Below, piece by piece: positions 40,781 through 49,173 of a stretch of DNA of 64,000 bases (within the stretch, counting starts at the first letter, position 1; each line of letters starts with the position of its first letter). The notes beneath the pieces were generated by a model that was not told where the DNA came from, ran no database searches, and saw only the letters and a list, made by a program, of their open reading frames with translations. This DNA comes from Chloroflexota bacterium (GTDB lineage: Bacteria > Chloroflexota > Anaerolineae > JAAEKA01): NCBI GenBank assembly GCA_034717495.1, contig JAYELL010000038.1, positions 141,760-205,759 on the forward strand, written 5' to 3'. A program made the translations under genes and the position numbers.

Positions 40781-41905
40781 ATGGCCCACGTCGCCGACCA
40801 GCACGCCTATCGCCGGATTGTTCTCAAACTGGGTACCAGCGTGCTTACCGCCGGCTCGCCCCGGTTGAATCGACCGCGCCTGGTGGAACTGGCCCGCCAA
40901 TGCGCCCGACTACACGAGTCGAGTGTGGAAATCATCATCGTCAGTTCCGGTGCCATTGGAGTTGGGCGGGAGAGCCTCGGTTTCCGAAAATTGCAGCAGG
41001 CGGTTCCTGTCAAGCAGATGTTGGCAGCCGTTGGCCAGAGTCGACTGATGCACCACTACGAGCAGCTTTTTTCCATCTACGACATCGTTGTGGGGCAGGT
41101 TCTGCTGACCCGGGCGGACCTGGACAATCGCAGCCGTTATCTCAACGCCCGTGACACGTTTCAGGCGCTTCTCCAGGAAGGGATCGTGCCTATCACCAAT
41201 GAAAATGACGCAGTGGCGACGGAGGAGATCAAACTGGGTGACAACGACACGCTGTCGGCGCTGGTTGCCAACCTGGTAGAGGCGGACCTGTTGTTGATCC
41301 TGACCGATCAGCCCGGGCTGTTAACAGCGGATCCCCGGATCGATCCTGGCGCCCAGTTGATTCACGAGGTGATGACCGTTGACGATGATCTGCGGGCGCG
41401 GGCCGGTGGCACCGGCACCGATCTGGGTGTGGGCGGCATGTCCACCAAGCTGGCGGCGGCGGAGCTGGCCCGACGCGGCGGAGTCGATGTTGTGGTGGCA
41501 TCAGGAAATGTCGAAGATGTGGTGCTGCGGGTGTGCAAGGGGGAACGAATCGGTACCCGATTTCCCGCGCTGGCCGGTAAGTTGGAGAGCCGAAAGCGCT
41601 GGCTGTTGGGAGGCCTGATCCCCAGTGGGCGTATCTTTGTCGACGCCGGGGCGGTCGCTGCATTGCTTGATCACGACCGAAGTCTCCTGCCGGTTGGAGT
41701 GATTTCCGTCGAAGGTCAGTTCAGCCGCGGCGACACTGTCAGAATCTGCCATGCCGATGGTTCAGAAATTGCTCGTGGCCTGTCTCGCTACGGCGCCCAT
41801 TCGCTGGACCGCATCAAGGGCCGTAAATCGGAGGAAATCGAAGCGATTCTGGGCTATGAGTATGGTGCCGAGGTTGTCCACCGGGACGATCTGGTGGTGT
41901 TATAG
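40781..41905 (+). CDS. proB: Glutamate 5-kinase
   Basis: A 374-residue glutamate kinase, first step of proline synthesis. The amino-acid-kinase domain (1-260) has VLKLGTSVL, IIVSSGAIGVG, PITNENDAVATEEI and GTGTDLGVGGMSTKL. A C-terminal PUA domain (about 280-374) is present, the site of proline feedback in some enzymes. The ATG at 40781 follows GAGG nine bases earlier; the frame is open upstream but lacks homology. proA follows after 172 bases, which include a hairpin and a separate promoter. Confidence 0.95.
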   Translation: MAHVADQHAYRRIVLKLGTSVLTAGSPRLNRPRLVELARQCARLHESSVEIIIVSSGAIGVGRESLGFRKLQQAVPVKQMLAAVGQSRLMHHYEQLFSIYDIVVGQVLLTRADLDNRSRYLNARDTFQALLQEGIVPITNENDAVATEEIKLGDNDTLSALVANLVEADLLLILTDQPGLLTADPRIDPGAQLIHEVMTVDDDLRARAGGTGTDLGVGGMSTKLAAAELARRGGVDVVVASGNVEDVVLRVCKGERIGTRFPALAGKLESRKRWLLGGLIPSGRIFVDAGAVAALLDHDRSLLPVGVISVEGQFSRGDTVRICHADGSEIARGLSRYGAHSLDRIKGRKSEEIEAILGYEYGAEVVHRDDLVVL

Positions 41906-41923
41906 TCATGCTAATATGTCAAT

Positions 41924-41993
41924 ATATCACCATGTCAAGATCCAATGCGCGCCAAAACAATATTGACATAATGACATCCTGGCATGGTGATAT
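41924..41993. repeat. 70-bp inverted-repeat element between proB and proA
   Basis: The ends are 11-bp perfect inverted repeats, ATATCACCATG (41924-41934) and CATGGTGATAT (41983-41993). A nested pair ATGTCAA/TTGACAT lies inside. It may act as a proB terminator or be a small REP-like element. A T-rich stretch begins about ten bases after it. Confidence 0.65.
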
Positions 41994-42005
41994 CCCCCCC
42001 TATTT

Positions 42006-42033
42006 TTGACGCGATCGACCGATCGGCTATAAT
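42006..42033 (+). promoter_or_regulatory. proA promoter
   Basis: TTGACG (42006-42011), a 16-base spacer, then TATAAT (42028-42033). The spacer includes CGATCG and CCGATCGG palindromes. The leader before the proA ATG is about 38 bases. Confidence 0.7.
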
Positions 42034-42077
42034 GGCCTGAAGGTTTGATAACCATGGCTTTTTCACTGGAGTAGCTT

Positions 42078-43355
42078 ATGACTGAATCTCAACTCCTGTC
42101 CCTGGGACAGCGAGCCAAAGACGCCAGCCGGGTTCTTGGCAGCGTCTCCACCGATCACAAGAACGCGGCTCTTCTGGCAGTTGCCGATGGCCTTGACGGG
42201 AACCAGAAACAGATCCTGGCGGCTAATGCCCAGGACATCGCCGATGGCCGCCAGGCCGGCTTGACTGATGCTCTGATAGATCGCCTGACATTGACGCAAG
42301 AACGATTGGCGGGCATGGCCGCCGACACCCGCTCGGTGGCTGCTCTTCCCGATCCGGTAGGCCAGGAGTTTGCCGGCAGGGTATTACCCAATGGCTTGCG
42401 GGTTGCCAAACGGCGAACGCCCCTGGGCGTCCTCGGTGTCATCTACGAGGCCCGACCCAATGTGACAATCGATATCACGGCACTGAGTCTCAAGACCGGC
42501 AACGCAGCCATCCTTCGCGGCGGCAAGGAGACCTTGCGCAGCAACCTGGCACTGATCGAGGTGATCCACGGCGCTCTGGAGAAAGCGGGCTTGCCCAAAG
42601 ACTCGATCCAATACATCGATAACACTGACCGGGCCCTGGTAACCGAGTTGTTACGCATGGACCAGTACGTGGATATGATCATCCCCCGCGGTGGCAACGC
42701 CCTGCACAAACTGTGCAGGGAACGAGCTACCATTCCTGTAATGACCGGTGGGATCGGCATTTGTCATCTGTTTGTGGATGATACTGCCGATCTTTCCGTG
42801 GCGGCAGAGATCATTCACAATGCAAAAACCCAACGGCCGACGGTTTGCAACGCCCTGGATACCGTTCTGGTCCATCGCTCCCTCATCGATGATTTCCTAT
42901 TACCGATGGCTGAGCGGCTGGCGAGCAGTGGTGTAGAACTGCTCGCAGATCCCACCGCCAAGCTGGTGCTTGATCGGGCAACGAGCAGTCAGGCATGGTC
43001 GGTCGTTGCTGCGGGACCCGAGGACTTCGATCAGGAGTGGTTGAGTCTGGTCCTTGGGATCAAGGTGGTGAATGGCATCGACGACGCCATCGATCATATT
43101 CAGCAGCACAGCACCGGGCATTCCGATGGTATCCTGACCAACAGCTATGATCACGCCATGCGTTTTGTCAACGAGGTCGATTCCGCGGCAGTTTATGTTA
43201 ACGCCAGCACACGGTTTACCGATGGTGCTCAGTTTGGGCTTGGCGCGGAGGTTGCCATCAGCACACAGAAACTGCATGCCCGGGGTCCAATGGGTCTGGA
43301 AGAATTGACTACTTACAAATGGGTCATTTTCGGCGACGGTCACGTGCGCCCCTGA
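42078..43355 (+). CDS. proA: Gamma-glutamyl phosphate reductase
   Basis: A 425-residue NADPH-dependent reductase of the aldehyde dehydrogenase superfamily, second step of proline synthesis. Family segments include [36 protein letters not shown], the catalytic-cysteine region [10 protein letters not shown] and the C-terminal [24 protein letters not shown] lies upstream of the ATG. It has its own promoter despite following proB, so the pair may be regulated separately. Confidence 0.96.
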   Translation: MTESQLLSLGQRAKDASRVLGSVSTDHKNAALLAVADGLDGNQKQILAANAQDIADGRQAGLTDALIDRLTLTQERLAGMAADTRSVAALPDPVGQEFAGRVLPNGLRVAKRRTPLGVLGVIYEARPNVTIDITALSLKTGNAAILRGGKETLRSNLALIEVIHGALEKAGLPKDSIQYIDNTDRALVTELLRMDQYVDMIIPRGGNALHKLCRERATIPVMTGGIGICHLFVDDTADLSVAAEIIHNAKTQRPTVCNALDTVLVHRSLIDDFLLPMAERLASSGVELLADPTAKLVLDRATSSQAWSVVAAGPEDFDQEWLSLVLGIKVVNGIDDAIDHIQQHSTGHSDGILTNSYDHAMRFVNEVDSAAVYVNASTRFTDGAQFGLGAEVAISTQKLHARGPMGLEELTTYKWVIFGDGHVRP

Positions 43356-43392
43356 GCGGGGTTATCATGGCCCTGTTTGAACCGGTGATCTG

Positions 43393-44382
43393 ATGACTTC
43401 AACCTGGAAAGATGGATTGCTCACGGCAGGGGCGGCTGTTGGTATGGCCGGACTTGGTACCCTGGCCTACTCCCGCTGGATTGAAAGACTGCGTATCGAA
43501 GTGAAACGGATGCGGGTCGTGGTCGACTCGCCCGCGGTACCATCTCAAGGGCTGCGTATTTTGCATCTATCCGACCTGCACTTCACCGATCATGGTCTGA
43601 TCGAACGTTTGAAGATCAGGCGTACGCAAGAACTCCTGGCAGACGAAACGTATGACCTGCTGCTGATCACCGGCGACCTGATCCACGATGACGAGGGTTT
43701 GCCGGCGACGTTGAGTTTTATCGACGGCCTGCCGGAGCCACGGCTGGGTGCTTTCGCCTGCCTTGGCAATCATGATTATGCCGGATACAGTTGGTTTGGG
43801 CCTGCTCACGTGGCGTGGCGGGAGGCTGAACCGGGCCAGGAGCTTCAAGCCGCTATCGAGCGCACCGTCGAAATGTGCGTTAGGATCGTGAAGAATGACC
43901 GTCTCTATCTCGGCCACGTTCGCAATGATGTTCCCCTGTTGAAGCAGAAACTCGAGATGCACGGTGTGCATGTATTGGACAATGACAGCCTGACCATTCA
44001 AAGCGATGGCGTTGAACTCTGGTTGGCAGGCCTGGACGATCTCATGGAAGGGCAACCGGATGTGGAGCAGATCACGAAAGCGATGCCGGGAAATGGCACC
44101 CTTCGCATCCTTCTGGCTCACAACCCGGACTATATGCTGGACCCGGCCCTGCAGGCTTTTGATCTCGCCTTTAGCGGACATGTACACGGCGGCCAGGTAC
44201 GGTTGCCGTTCATCGGGTCACCGCACACCCAGGGAACACATCTGTCGCGACGCCTCTCTTCCGGCTGGTTTCGTTATGGCAAAACCAAGACCTACATCAG
44301 CCGCGGCCTTGGCGAGGGTGTGCGACTGCGCTTCAACTGCCGTCCCGAAGTAGCCTTGATAGAAGTGGTGCCAGCCAGGTAG
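43393..44382 (+). CDS. Membrane-anchored calcineurin-like phosphoesterase (YaeI/YkuE type)
   Basis: A 329-residue metallophosphoesterase. A short N-terminal hydrophobic helix (LLTAGAAVGMAGLGTLAYS) would anchor it. Metal motifs are LSDLHFTDHG, ITGDLIHDD, LGNHDYAG, LLAHNPD and GHVHGGQVRLP. The last motif is typical of the YaeI/YkuE group, which acts on lipid-linked or UDP-sugar-lipid pyrophosphates. It starts 37 bases after proA and may be co-transcribed with it. Confidence 0.88.
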   Translation: MTSTWKDGLLTAGAAVGMAGLGTLAYSRWIERLRIEVKRMRVVVDSPAVPSQGLRILHLSDLHFTDHGLIERLKIRRTQELLADETYDLLLITGDLIHDDEGLPATLSFIDGLPEPRLGAFACLGNHDYAGYSWFGPAHVAWREAEPGQELQAAIERTVEMCVRIVKNDRLYLGHVRNDVPLLKQKLEMHGVHVLDNDSLTIQSDGVELWLAGLDDLMEGQPDVEQITKAMPGNGTLRILLAHNPDYMLDPALQAFDLAFSGHVHGGQVRLPFIGSPHTQGTHLSRRLSSGWFRYGKTKTYISRGLGEGVRLRFNCRPEVALIEVVPAR

Positions 44383-44957
44383 ATTGTCATTGAGCTGAGG
44401 CTGACCAGTCCACGGAGGTGCTGCGATGGTCAATCGTCCATTGCTATCAGCAATTGACCATTCCAGTTCACGCGGTCAGGGTAGGATCGCCGACATCGGG
44501 TGGCGGCAGTGACGAATCCCCCCGTTGCCAGCGGGAGCAGAGGCGCTCTGACGGCGCGGGCCGGTCAAAATGAGAAGAGTGGGGCGCTCTGCAGAAGGTG
44601 TGAAGCCGGGCGACCTGTCCATCGCCGTTGCTTCGAAAGAGGTCCGCATAGCGGCAGGAATCGCACGAGCGGCCCCTGAGTTTTAGCCAGAATAGCCGTG
44701 TGTTTGACATAAGAATTGCTTAATGCCTATCCGAAAATCGCCACATCTCCCGGGTCGCGGAGTGAGTATCCTGTGCGAAGCCTCCCGCAGGGGCAGATGC
44801 GACCGGTGGTAGCAAGAAGCCTGGAGGCTTATTGGAGATTGTTTGGACAGGTTATTGCCATGATCTTTTCGGCGCCATTATAACGTCCCAAGTCTGGATT
44901 GTCCAGCTTTTTTGCCAGAGATGGCGGAACCAGTATCCGTTTCCCCAGGAGAGTGTC
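44383..44957. other. 575-base intergenic region with a candidate structured RNA
   Basis: No convincing protein. It contains a short CAATCG/CAATTGACC repeat (about 44428-44462), a TTGACA box at 44704-44709 and the folded element at 44750-44832. A minus-strand ORF at 44468-44710 with scattered Cys residues is probably spurious. Confidence 0.5.
44750..44832 (+). ncRNA. Candidate structured RNA or leader element with pseudoknot
   Basis: GGTCGC (44753-44758) pairs with GCGACC (44799-44804). Inside, CCT..GCG (44770-44777) pairs with CGCAGG (44786-44791), leaving an eight-base loop AAGCCTCC (44778-44785). That whole loop is complementary to GGAGGCTT (44823-44830), forming a pseudoknot. A competing local hairpin AAGCC-TGGA-GGCTT (44817-44830) would release it. 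The two exclusive folds suggest a switch, but I recognise no known riboswitch class. It lies about 125 bases before the GNAT-like gene. Confidence 0.4.
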
Positions 44958-46130
44958 ATGCCCTATATCAATCTTCGGGTGCATCAGGTGGACTCAGATT
45001 CCGACCGGAAAAAGCTGGTCAAGTTCCCCTTTCGGCTTTACAAAGACGATCCTTGCTGGGTGGCGCCTTTGATCGCCGACCGTGAGAAGGAACTCGACCC
45101 TGCCCATAACCCCTCTTTTGAATACCTGGAAGTAGCCTATTTTGTTGCGGAAGCTGTGCCAGTGTCGGAACCTAAATCTGGTGGCACGGAGCAGATCGTT
45201 GGCACCATTGCGGCAATCTACAATCCAAACCACATGGAAACCCACAATGATCGAACTGGATTCTTTGGGCTGTTTGAGGTGGTCAACGACTATGAGATTG
45301 CCGAGGCACTTCTGGATGCAGCATCTGATTGGCTGCGCCAGAAGGACTGTAACGCTATCCGGGGCCCCATAACATTCACCATGAACGATGTCGTCGGTAT
45401 GCTTGTGGATGGCTTCGACGACTCTCCTCGTATTCTGATGCCCTACAACATGCCCTATTATCCTGAATTCGTCGAGGCTTATGGCTTTGAGCGCGAAATG
45501 GATCTCCTGGCCTACAAGTTTGATCTGGTGGAAGAGTTTAGCTCGGTTGAGAAGTTTCCTCCAAAGTTGCTCCGGGTCGTGGAGAAACTCAAGGCAAAGA
45601 GTAACATGACACTGCGCACGGCCGACATGGACGACCTCGACAACGAGGTCCTGTTGCTCAAGGATATCTACAACCAGGCCTGGGAACTCAACTGGGGAGC
45701 AGTGCCGATCACCGATGCCGAGCTAATGCATACGGCCGCGGCGTTGAAACCGATTCTCGATCCCGATCTTCTTATGTTCGTCGAGGTTGACGGCAAACAG
45801 GTAGGCGTGGCCCTGACGCTGCCCGACTTCAATTTCGTTCTGCAAAAGATGGGCGGGCACCTGTTCCCCTTCGGGGTCTTCAAGGCGCTCTGGTATCAGA
45901 ACAAGATTCCCTGGGCCAGGGTGTGGGCACTGGGCGTCATTCCCGAATACCGCAAGCGCGGGGTCGATGCCGTCCTGTTCTTCGAGACGGCTAAAGAGAC
46001 TGTTCGCAAGGGCTACCATAATGTCGAGGCCAGCTGGATTCTGGAAACCAACGATCCCATGAATCTTCTGTTGCGCAATTTCGGCGGCGTGGTCTACAAA
46101 CGTTATCGGGCCTACCAGAAGGATATTTAG
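44958..46130 (+). CDS. GNAT-fold acetyltransferase-like protein (YghO-like)
   Basis: A 390-residue protein. The start of the family pattern is the segment FRLYKDDPCWVAPLIADREK, followed by GRIAAIYN-like VGTIAAIYNPNH and GFFGLFEVVNDYEIAEALL, then a C-terminal GNAT domain with GVIPEYRKRGVDAVLFFET (acetyl-CoA-binding loop). Similar proteins are annotated as N-acetyltransferases near sphingolipid or lipid genes, but the substrate is unknown. ATG at 44958 follows AGGAGA; the longer open frame upstream covers the candidate RNA. Confidence 0.83.
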   Translation: MPYINLRVHQVDSDSDRKKLVKFPFRLYKDDPCWVAPLIADREKELDPAHNPSFEYLEVAYFVAEAVPVSEPKSGGTEQIVGTIAAIYNPNHMETHNDRTGFFGLFEVVNDYEIAEALLDAASDWLRQKDCNAIRGPITFTMNDVVGMLVDGFDDSPRILMPYNMPYYPEFVEAYGFEREMDLLAYKFDLVEEFSSVEKFPPKLLRVVEKLKAKSNMTLRTADMDDLDNEVLLLKDIYNQAWELNWGAVPITDAELMHTAAALKPILDPDLLMFVEVDGKQVGVALTLPDFNFVLQKMGGHLFPFGVFKALWYQNKIPWARVWALGVIPEYRKRGVDAVLFFETAKETVRKGYHNVEASWILETNDPMNLLLRNFGGVVYKRYRAYQKDI

Positions 46131-46150
46131 CTAATCGTCAATTATTCTCC

Positions 46151-46750
46151 TCAACCACGGGAAGCGAAGATAGGGGCGCGAGCCAACACAGTGTAAACAG
46201 CGCCACCTGGCTGCAACTGGCTACGAAAGAGCACCAGCTCCCCGACTGGAATGTTGCCCAGTTGCCCGGCGCTTGTCCTCGAAAGCACCTTTTCCAGCAC
46301 ACGAAGGTCCTGACTGGAAACCCGTTTATTGACGCGGCCCAGCGTGAGATGGGGAGTGAATGCCCGGCGCTCGCGGCTCCAACCCAGCTTCGCCATCTGC
46401 AGATCGGTCGTCCTGTGCAGGCCCGTTAGTCCTTTTGGTACCTGGGGCACACCAGCCCACAATACCCGTGCCCTTCTTGGATTGGGAAAGCAACCGAATC
46501 CGGCAACGGCAAGGCTGAATGGAGTGAACCCGCGGGTCGCCGATTTCATACCGTCGATAACGGCGTCGACCCGCTCGCTCGGCGTGTCCCCCAGGAATCT
46601 CAACGAAAGATGCATGGCCCCGGGTCTGACCCAACGTACGACCTTGGGAGGAAGGTCGCGTTGCAGGCGATTCTGCAATTCGGCCAGAGCCTGTTTGACT
46701 TCCCCTGGTAATTCGATGGCGATGAAAAGGCGTAGCAATTGGGAGGTCAT
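46151..46750 (-). CDS. thpR: RNA 2',3'-cyclic phosphodiesterase
   Basis: A 199-residue 2H phosphoesterase of the LigT/ThpR family. The two catalytic HxTx-type motifs are H47-L-S-L (MHLSLRFLGD) and H134-L-T-L (PHLTLGRV); in the first, Ser stands for Thr. The opening RLFIAIELP is typical. It hydrolyses 2',3'-cyclic phosphates on RNA. It follows the UbiD-family gene by 36 bases on the same strand and is probably the last gene of the mevalonate kinase operon. Confidence 0.9.
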   Translation of the reverse strand: MTSQLLRLFIAIELPGEVKQALAELQNRLQRDLPPKVVRWVRPGAMHLSLRFLGDTPSERVDAVIDGMKSATRGFTPFSLAVAGFGCFPNPRRARVLWAGVPQVPKGLTGLHRTTDLQMAKLGWSRERRAFTPHLTLGRVNKRVSSQDLRVLEKVLSRTSAGQLGNIPVGELVLFRSQLQPGGAVYTVLARAPIFASRG

Positions 46751-46786
46751 GGCCGATTCATCCGAGGGTCATCGCCACTGCACCGA

Positions 46787-48121
46787 TCAGTCGAGATAGC
46801 GGTTGAGATCGGTTTTTGGAAATGGCACTCGCACGAAATCCTCCAGTTTGCCGGGACCGTCCTCCGAATCCCAGGGAATGGTGGCATCCAGGGCCATCTT
46901 GGCAGTGCGACTTTTTTCCCCTGGGTTGTGGGCTGCCGACGGGTCCAGGGAGGAGGAGGGTTGATCGTGCCAGACCATCAGGTCCCGGTCGGCCTGGAAA
47001 CGGGTAGCGATGGCCCACTCGACATCGTTGGTGTCGTGCAGGTCGATATCATCATCGACGACGACCACATGTTTCAGCGACCCATGACCCTGGAAGGCAG
47101 CGCTGGCGGCCTTGCGACCGTCGTCGGGATGCCGTTTTTTTATCTGGACGACAGCGTGCAGCCAGGATGCGCCGCCCGGTGTGATGCTGACACTGAGGCA
47201 ACGACAGACCTGGTTGACCGCGGTGAAGATGCCTGGTTCACGCGGCATTCCCATCAACATCTTGTGTTCCAATTGTCCCGGAAGCAGCGCGTGATAGATC
47301 GCGTCTGGCCGGTGGGTGATACGATCTATCTCGATAACCGGCTGCTGGCGAACGATATCCCACGTTTCCGTCAGATCAACGAAGGGGCCTTCCTCGACAG
47401 TCCGGTGGCTGATCCTGCCCTCCAGCACAAACTCTGCTTCGACAGGTACCAGGAGATCACTGGACAGGCAGCGGACCACCGGCGTCGGCGCGAGGGCGTG
47501 GGCGATGGCAAGTTCGTTCACCCCGGGTGCTGGTGCCATGCTTGCGGCCAGCAGCACGTGCAAGGGAAGGCCGATGCAGATGGCGACGGGCAGATCGCCA
47601 GAGGTTTTTTTGAGGGCTGTGTCCAAACCCCGCCGCTCCACGACGCGGGCAGTCAGGTGAGTGGCGTCGAGCCGGAGCAACCTGTGAAAACTGACGTTGG
47701 GGCCGGTATCTGGATCGTCGACAATGACGATAGCAGCTGTTGCGTAAGGGCCGGCATCGCCGGCATAGTGGGTCAGAAAGGGAAGGCGTTGCAGATCCAC
47801 CTGCTCCATTTCCACCTCCTGACAGGGCGCCCCTCCCTTTTGCACAACCGGCGGCTTGCGGGGGGACTCGAACGCATCGATGAGCCTCGGGATCAGTTGG
47901 TTCACCGGGCAATCCTGGGCCATGGCAAAATAGCGCCGGTCGGAGCATTGTCCGGACATGATGCGGAAGTCGCTGCCAACAACTTGGTGAAACAAAACGG
48001 GACGCCCGTCCAGGGCAGCGATGATGGGCGCCATTTCCAGGTATGGATCGACCGGTTTTTCAATCTGGATCAATAGATCGGCCTGTTCGGCCTGTTGAAT
48101 GAAACTGCGTAATGTCGACAT
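46787..48121 (-). CDS. UbiD-family prenyl-FMN decarboxylase
   Basis: A 444-residue UbiD-family protein. Conserved segments are PNVSFHRLL (142-150), AEFVLEG (229-235) and TVEEGPFVDLTETWD (241-255), which form the prenylated-FMN and catalytic site. The enzyme needs a UbiX-type partner, which is not in the window. The gene starts 12 bases after mevalonate kinase. In archaea a UbiD homologue decarboxylates anhydromevalonate 5-phosphate in the modified mevalonate pathway; the pairing here suggests the same job, though menaquinone or aromatic-acid decarboxylation is possible. Confidence 0.85.
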   Translation of the reverse strand: MSTLRSFIQQAEQADLLIQIEKPVDPYLEMAPIIAALDGRPVLFHQVVGSDFRIMSGQCSDRRYFAMAQDCPVNQLIPRLIDAFESPRKPPVVQKGGAPCQEVEMEQVDLQRLPFLTHYAGDAGPYATAAIVIVDDPDTGPNVSFHRLLRLDATHLTARVVERRGLDTALKKTSGDLPVAICIGLPLHVLLAASMAPAPGVNELAIAHALAPTPVVRCLSSDLLVPVEAEFVLEGRISHRTVEEGPFVDLTETWDIVRQQPVIEIDRITHRPDAIYHALLPGQLEHKMLMGMPREPGIFTAVNQVCRCLSVSITPGGASWLHAVVQIKKRHPDDGRKAASAAFQGHGSLKHVVVVDDDIDLHDTNDVEWAIATRFQADRDLMVWHDQPSSSLDPSAAHNPGEKSRTAKMALDATIPWDSEDGPGKLEDFVRVPFPKTDLNRYLD

Positions 48122-48133
48122 AATGACCTGATC

Positions 48134-49096
48134 CTAAAGAGAAGGCCGGGTGACTGGCTCCGGGACAGATTCAACCACGGTGGTGATGGTTCGCACTGCG
48201 CCAGCTTTTCTCAGGGCACGGACTACAGAATCCTCCTGCCCGGATTGCACGAGAGCGATCATATTGCCGCCGCGACCACCTCCGCTGAGTTTTGCACCAA
48301 GGGCGCCTGCCGCGCGGGCTGCATCGCAGAGGATGTTCAGCTCGGGACTGGAAACCTTCAAACGCTGCAGAAGGCGGTGGTTCAGGTCCATCAAGTTTCC
48401 CAGGGTCGCCATGTCACCGTTCTCCATGGCGGTGCGGGCAGCGTGGACGATGTCGCTAATGGCATCAAAGATCGTATCATGGAACTCCTGGTCGTTCTGC
48501 CAGGCTTGCCGGACATCACCCACAGCAACGCTGGTTGGGCTTGCGATTCCACTATCGCCAATGACAATAGAAAGGCTGGCGGCAATGGGGAAGGGCTGCG
48601 CCGATTCAGTCCGTATGAACCACACCGGTTGTTCGAAGGCAACTACCGTATTGTCGATTCCACTTGGCGTGCCATGAAACAGCTTCTCTCCCTCGAAGAC
48701 TATCGCCGACACCTGGTCTGGTGATAGCTTCCGGTCGGCTGCTGCCGCCATGGCGCGCACAATAGCGGTGGCTACGGCGGCACCGCTTCCGAGGCCACTG
48801 GCAACCGGAATATCGGAGTGAACCGTGATGGTCCAGTCGGGAGTGGGAGAGAGTTCCAGCGCTTTTACCGTGTGCTGGATTACCTGGGCCAGGGGTCTTT
48901 CGGTGGCCAGTCCGGTCACCGGCACATGATCGCCAATATCGGGCAGATGCAAAGCGATGCCATAACCCGGAGACGCTGGTGTGACAGTCGCGGTTGCCTG
49001 CAATTGGGCTACGGGTACGGCAATAGCAGGCCGGCCATAAACCACCGCGTGTTCGCCGAAAAGTATTACTTTGCCTGAGGCACTTCCTGTAACCAT
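48134..49096 (-). CDS. mvk: Mevalonate kinase
   Basis: A 320-residue GHMP kinase. Motif 1 is GKVILFGEHAVVYGRPAIAV, motif 2 (ATP loop) PVASGLGSGAAVATA, the catalytic Asp lies in HGTPSGIDNTV, and motif 3 is KLSGGGRGGNMIAL. It phosphorylates mevalonate with ATP in isoprenoid synthesis. ATG at 49096 is preceded by TGT-TATACT with only six bases between, so the mRNA is probably leaderless. The next gene is a UbiD-family decarboxylase. Confidence 0.92.
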   Translation of the reverse strand: MVTGSASGKVILFGEHAVVYGRPAIAVPVAQLQATATVTPASPGYGIALHLPDIGDHVPVTGLATERPLAQVIQHTVKALELSPTPDWTITVHSDIPVASGLGSGAAVATAIVRAMAAAADRKLSPDQVSAIVFEGEKLFHGTPSGIDNTVVAFEQPVWFIRTESAQPFPIAASLSIVIGDSGIASPTSVAVGDVRQAWQNDQEFHDTIFDAISDIVHAARTAMENGDMATLGNLMDLNHRLLQRLKVSSPELNILCDAARAAGALGAKLSGGGRGGNMIALVQSGQEDSVVRALRKAGAVRTITTVVESVPEPVTRPSL

Positions 49097-49102
49097 AGAC
49101 CG

Positions 49103-49131
49103 AGTATAACACAAGGAAATTGGGGTAGCAA
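49103..49131 (-). promoter_or_regulatory. Mevalonate kinase promoter (leaderless)
   Basis: TTGCTA (49126-49131), a 17-base spacer, then TATACT (49103-49108), preceded by TGT. The start codon is six bases further on, so transcription should begin at or beside the A of the ATG. Confidence 0.7.
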
Positions 49132-49173
49132 GGCCCCATCCGGCGGTTGAAGTGCCAGCGGGTGAACACCTTG

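Noticed and set aside
40344-40782. Overlapping short ORFs on both strands between mutS2 and proB
   Set aside because: They cover one another, are Arg/Pro-rich, lack binding sites and resemble no family. A decayed gene cannot be proven.
44468-44710. 80-codon minus-strand ORF with several Cys
   Set aside because: No ribosome binding site and no regular Cys spacing. It overlaps the intergenic repeat zone.
44750-44832. Assignment of the folded element to SRP RNA, c-di-GMP, ZTP or HDV-type ribozyme classes
   Set aside because: None of the conserved core sequences of those classes could be matched by eye.
46739-48076. 445-codon plus-strand frame opposite the UbiD-family gene
   Set aside because: The minus strand has recognisable UbiD motifs and proper operon spacing. 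The plus-strand translation has no domain features.
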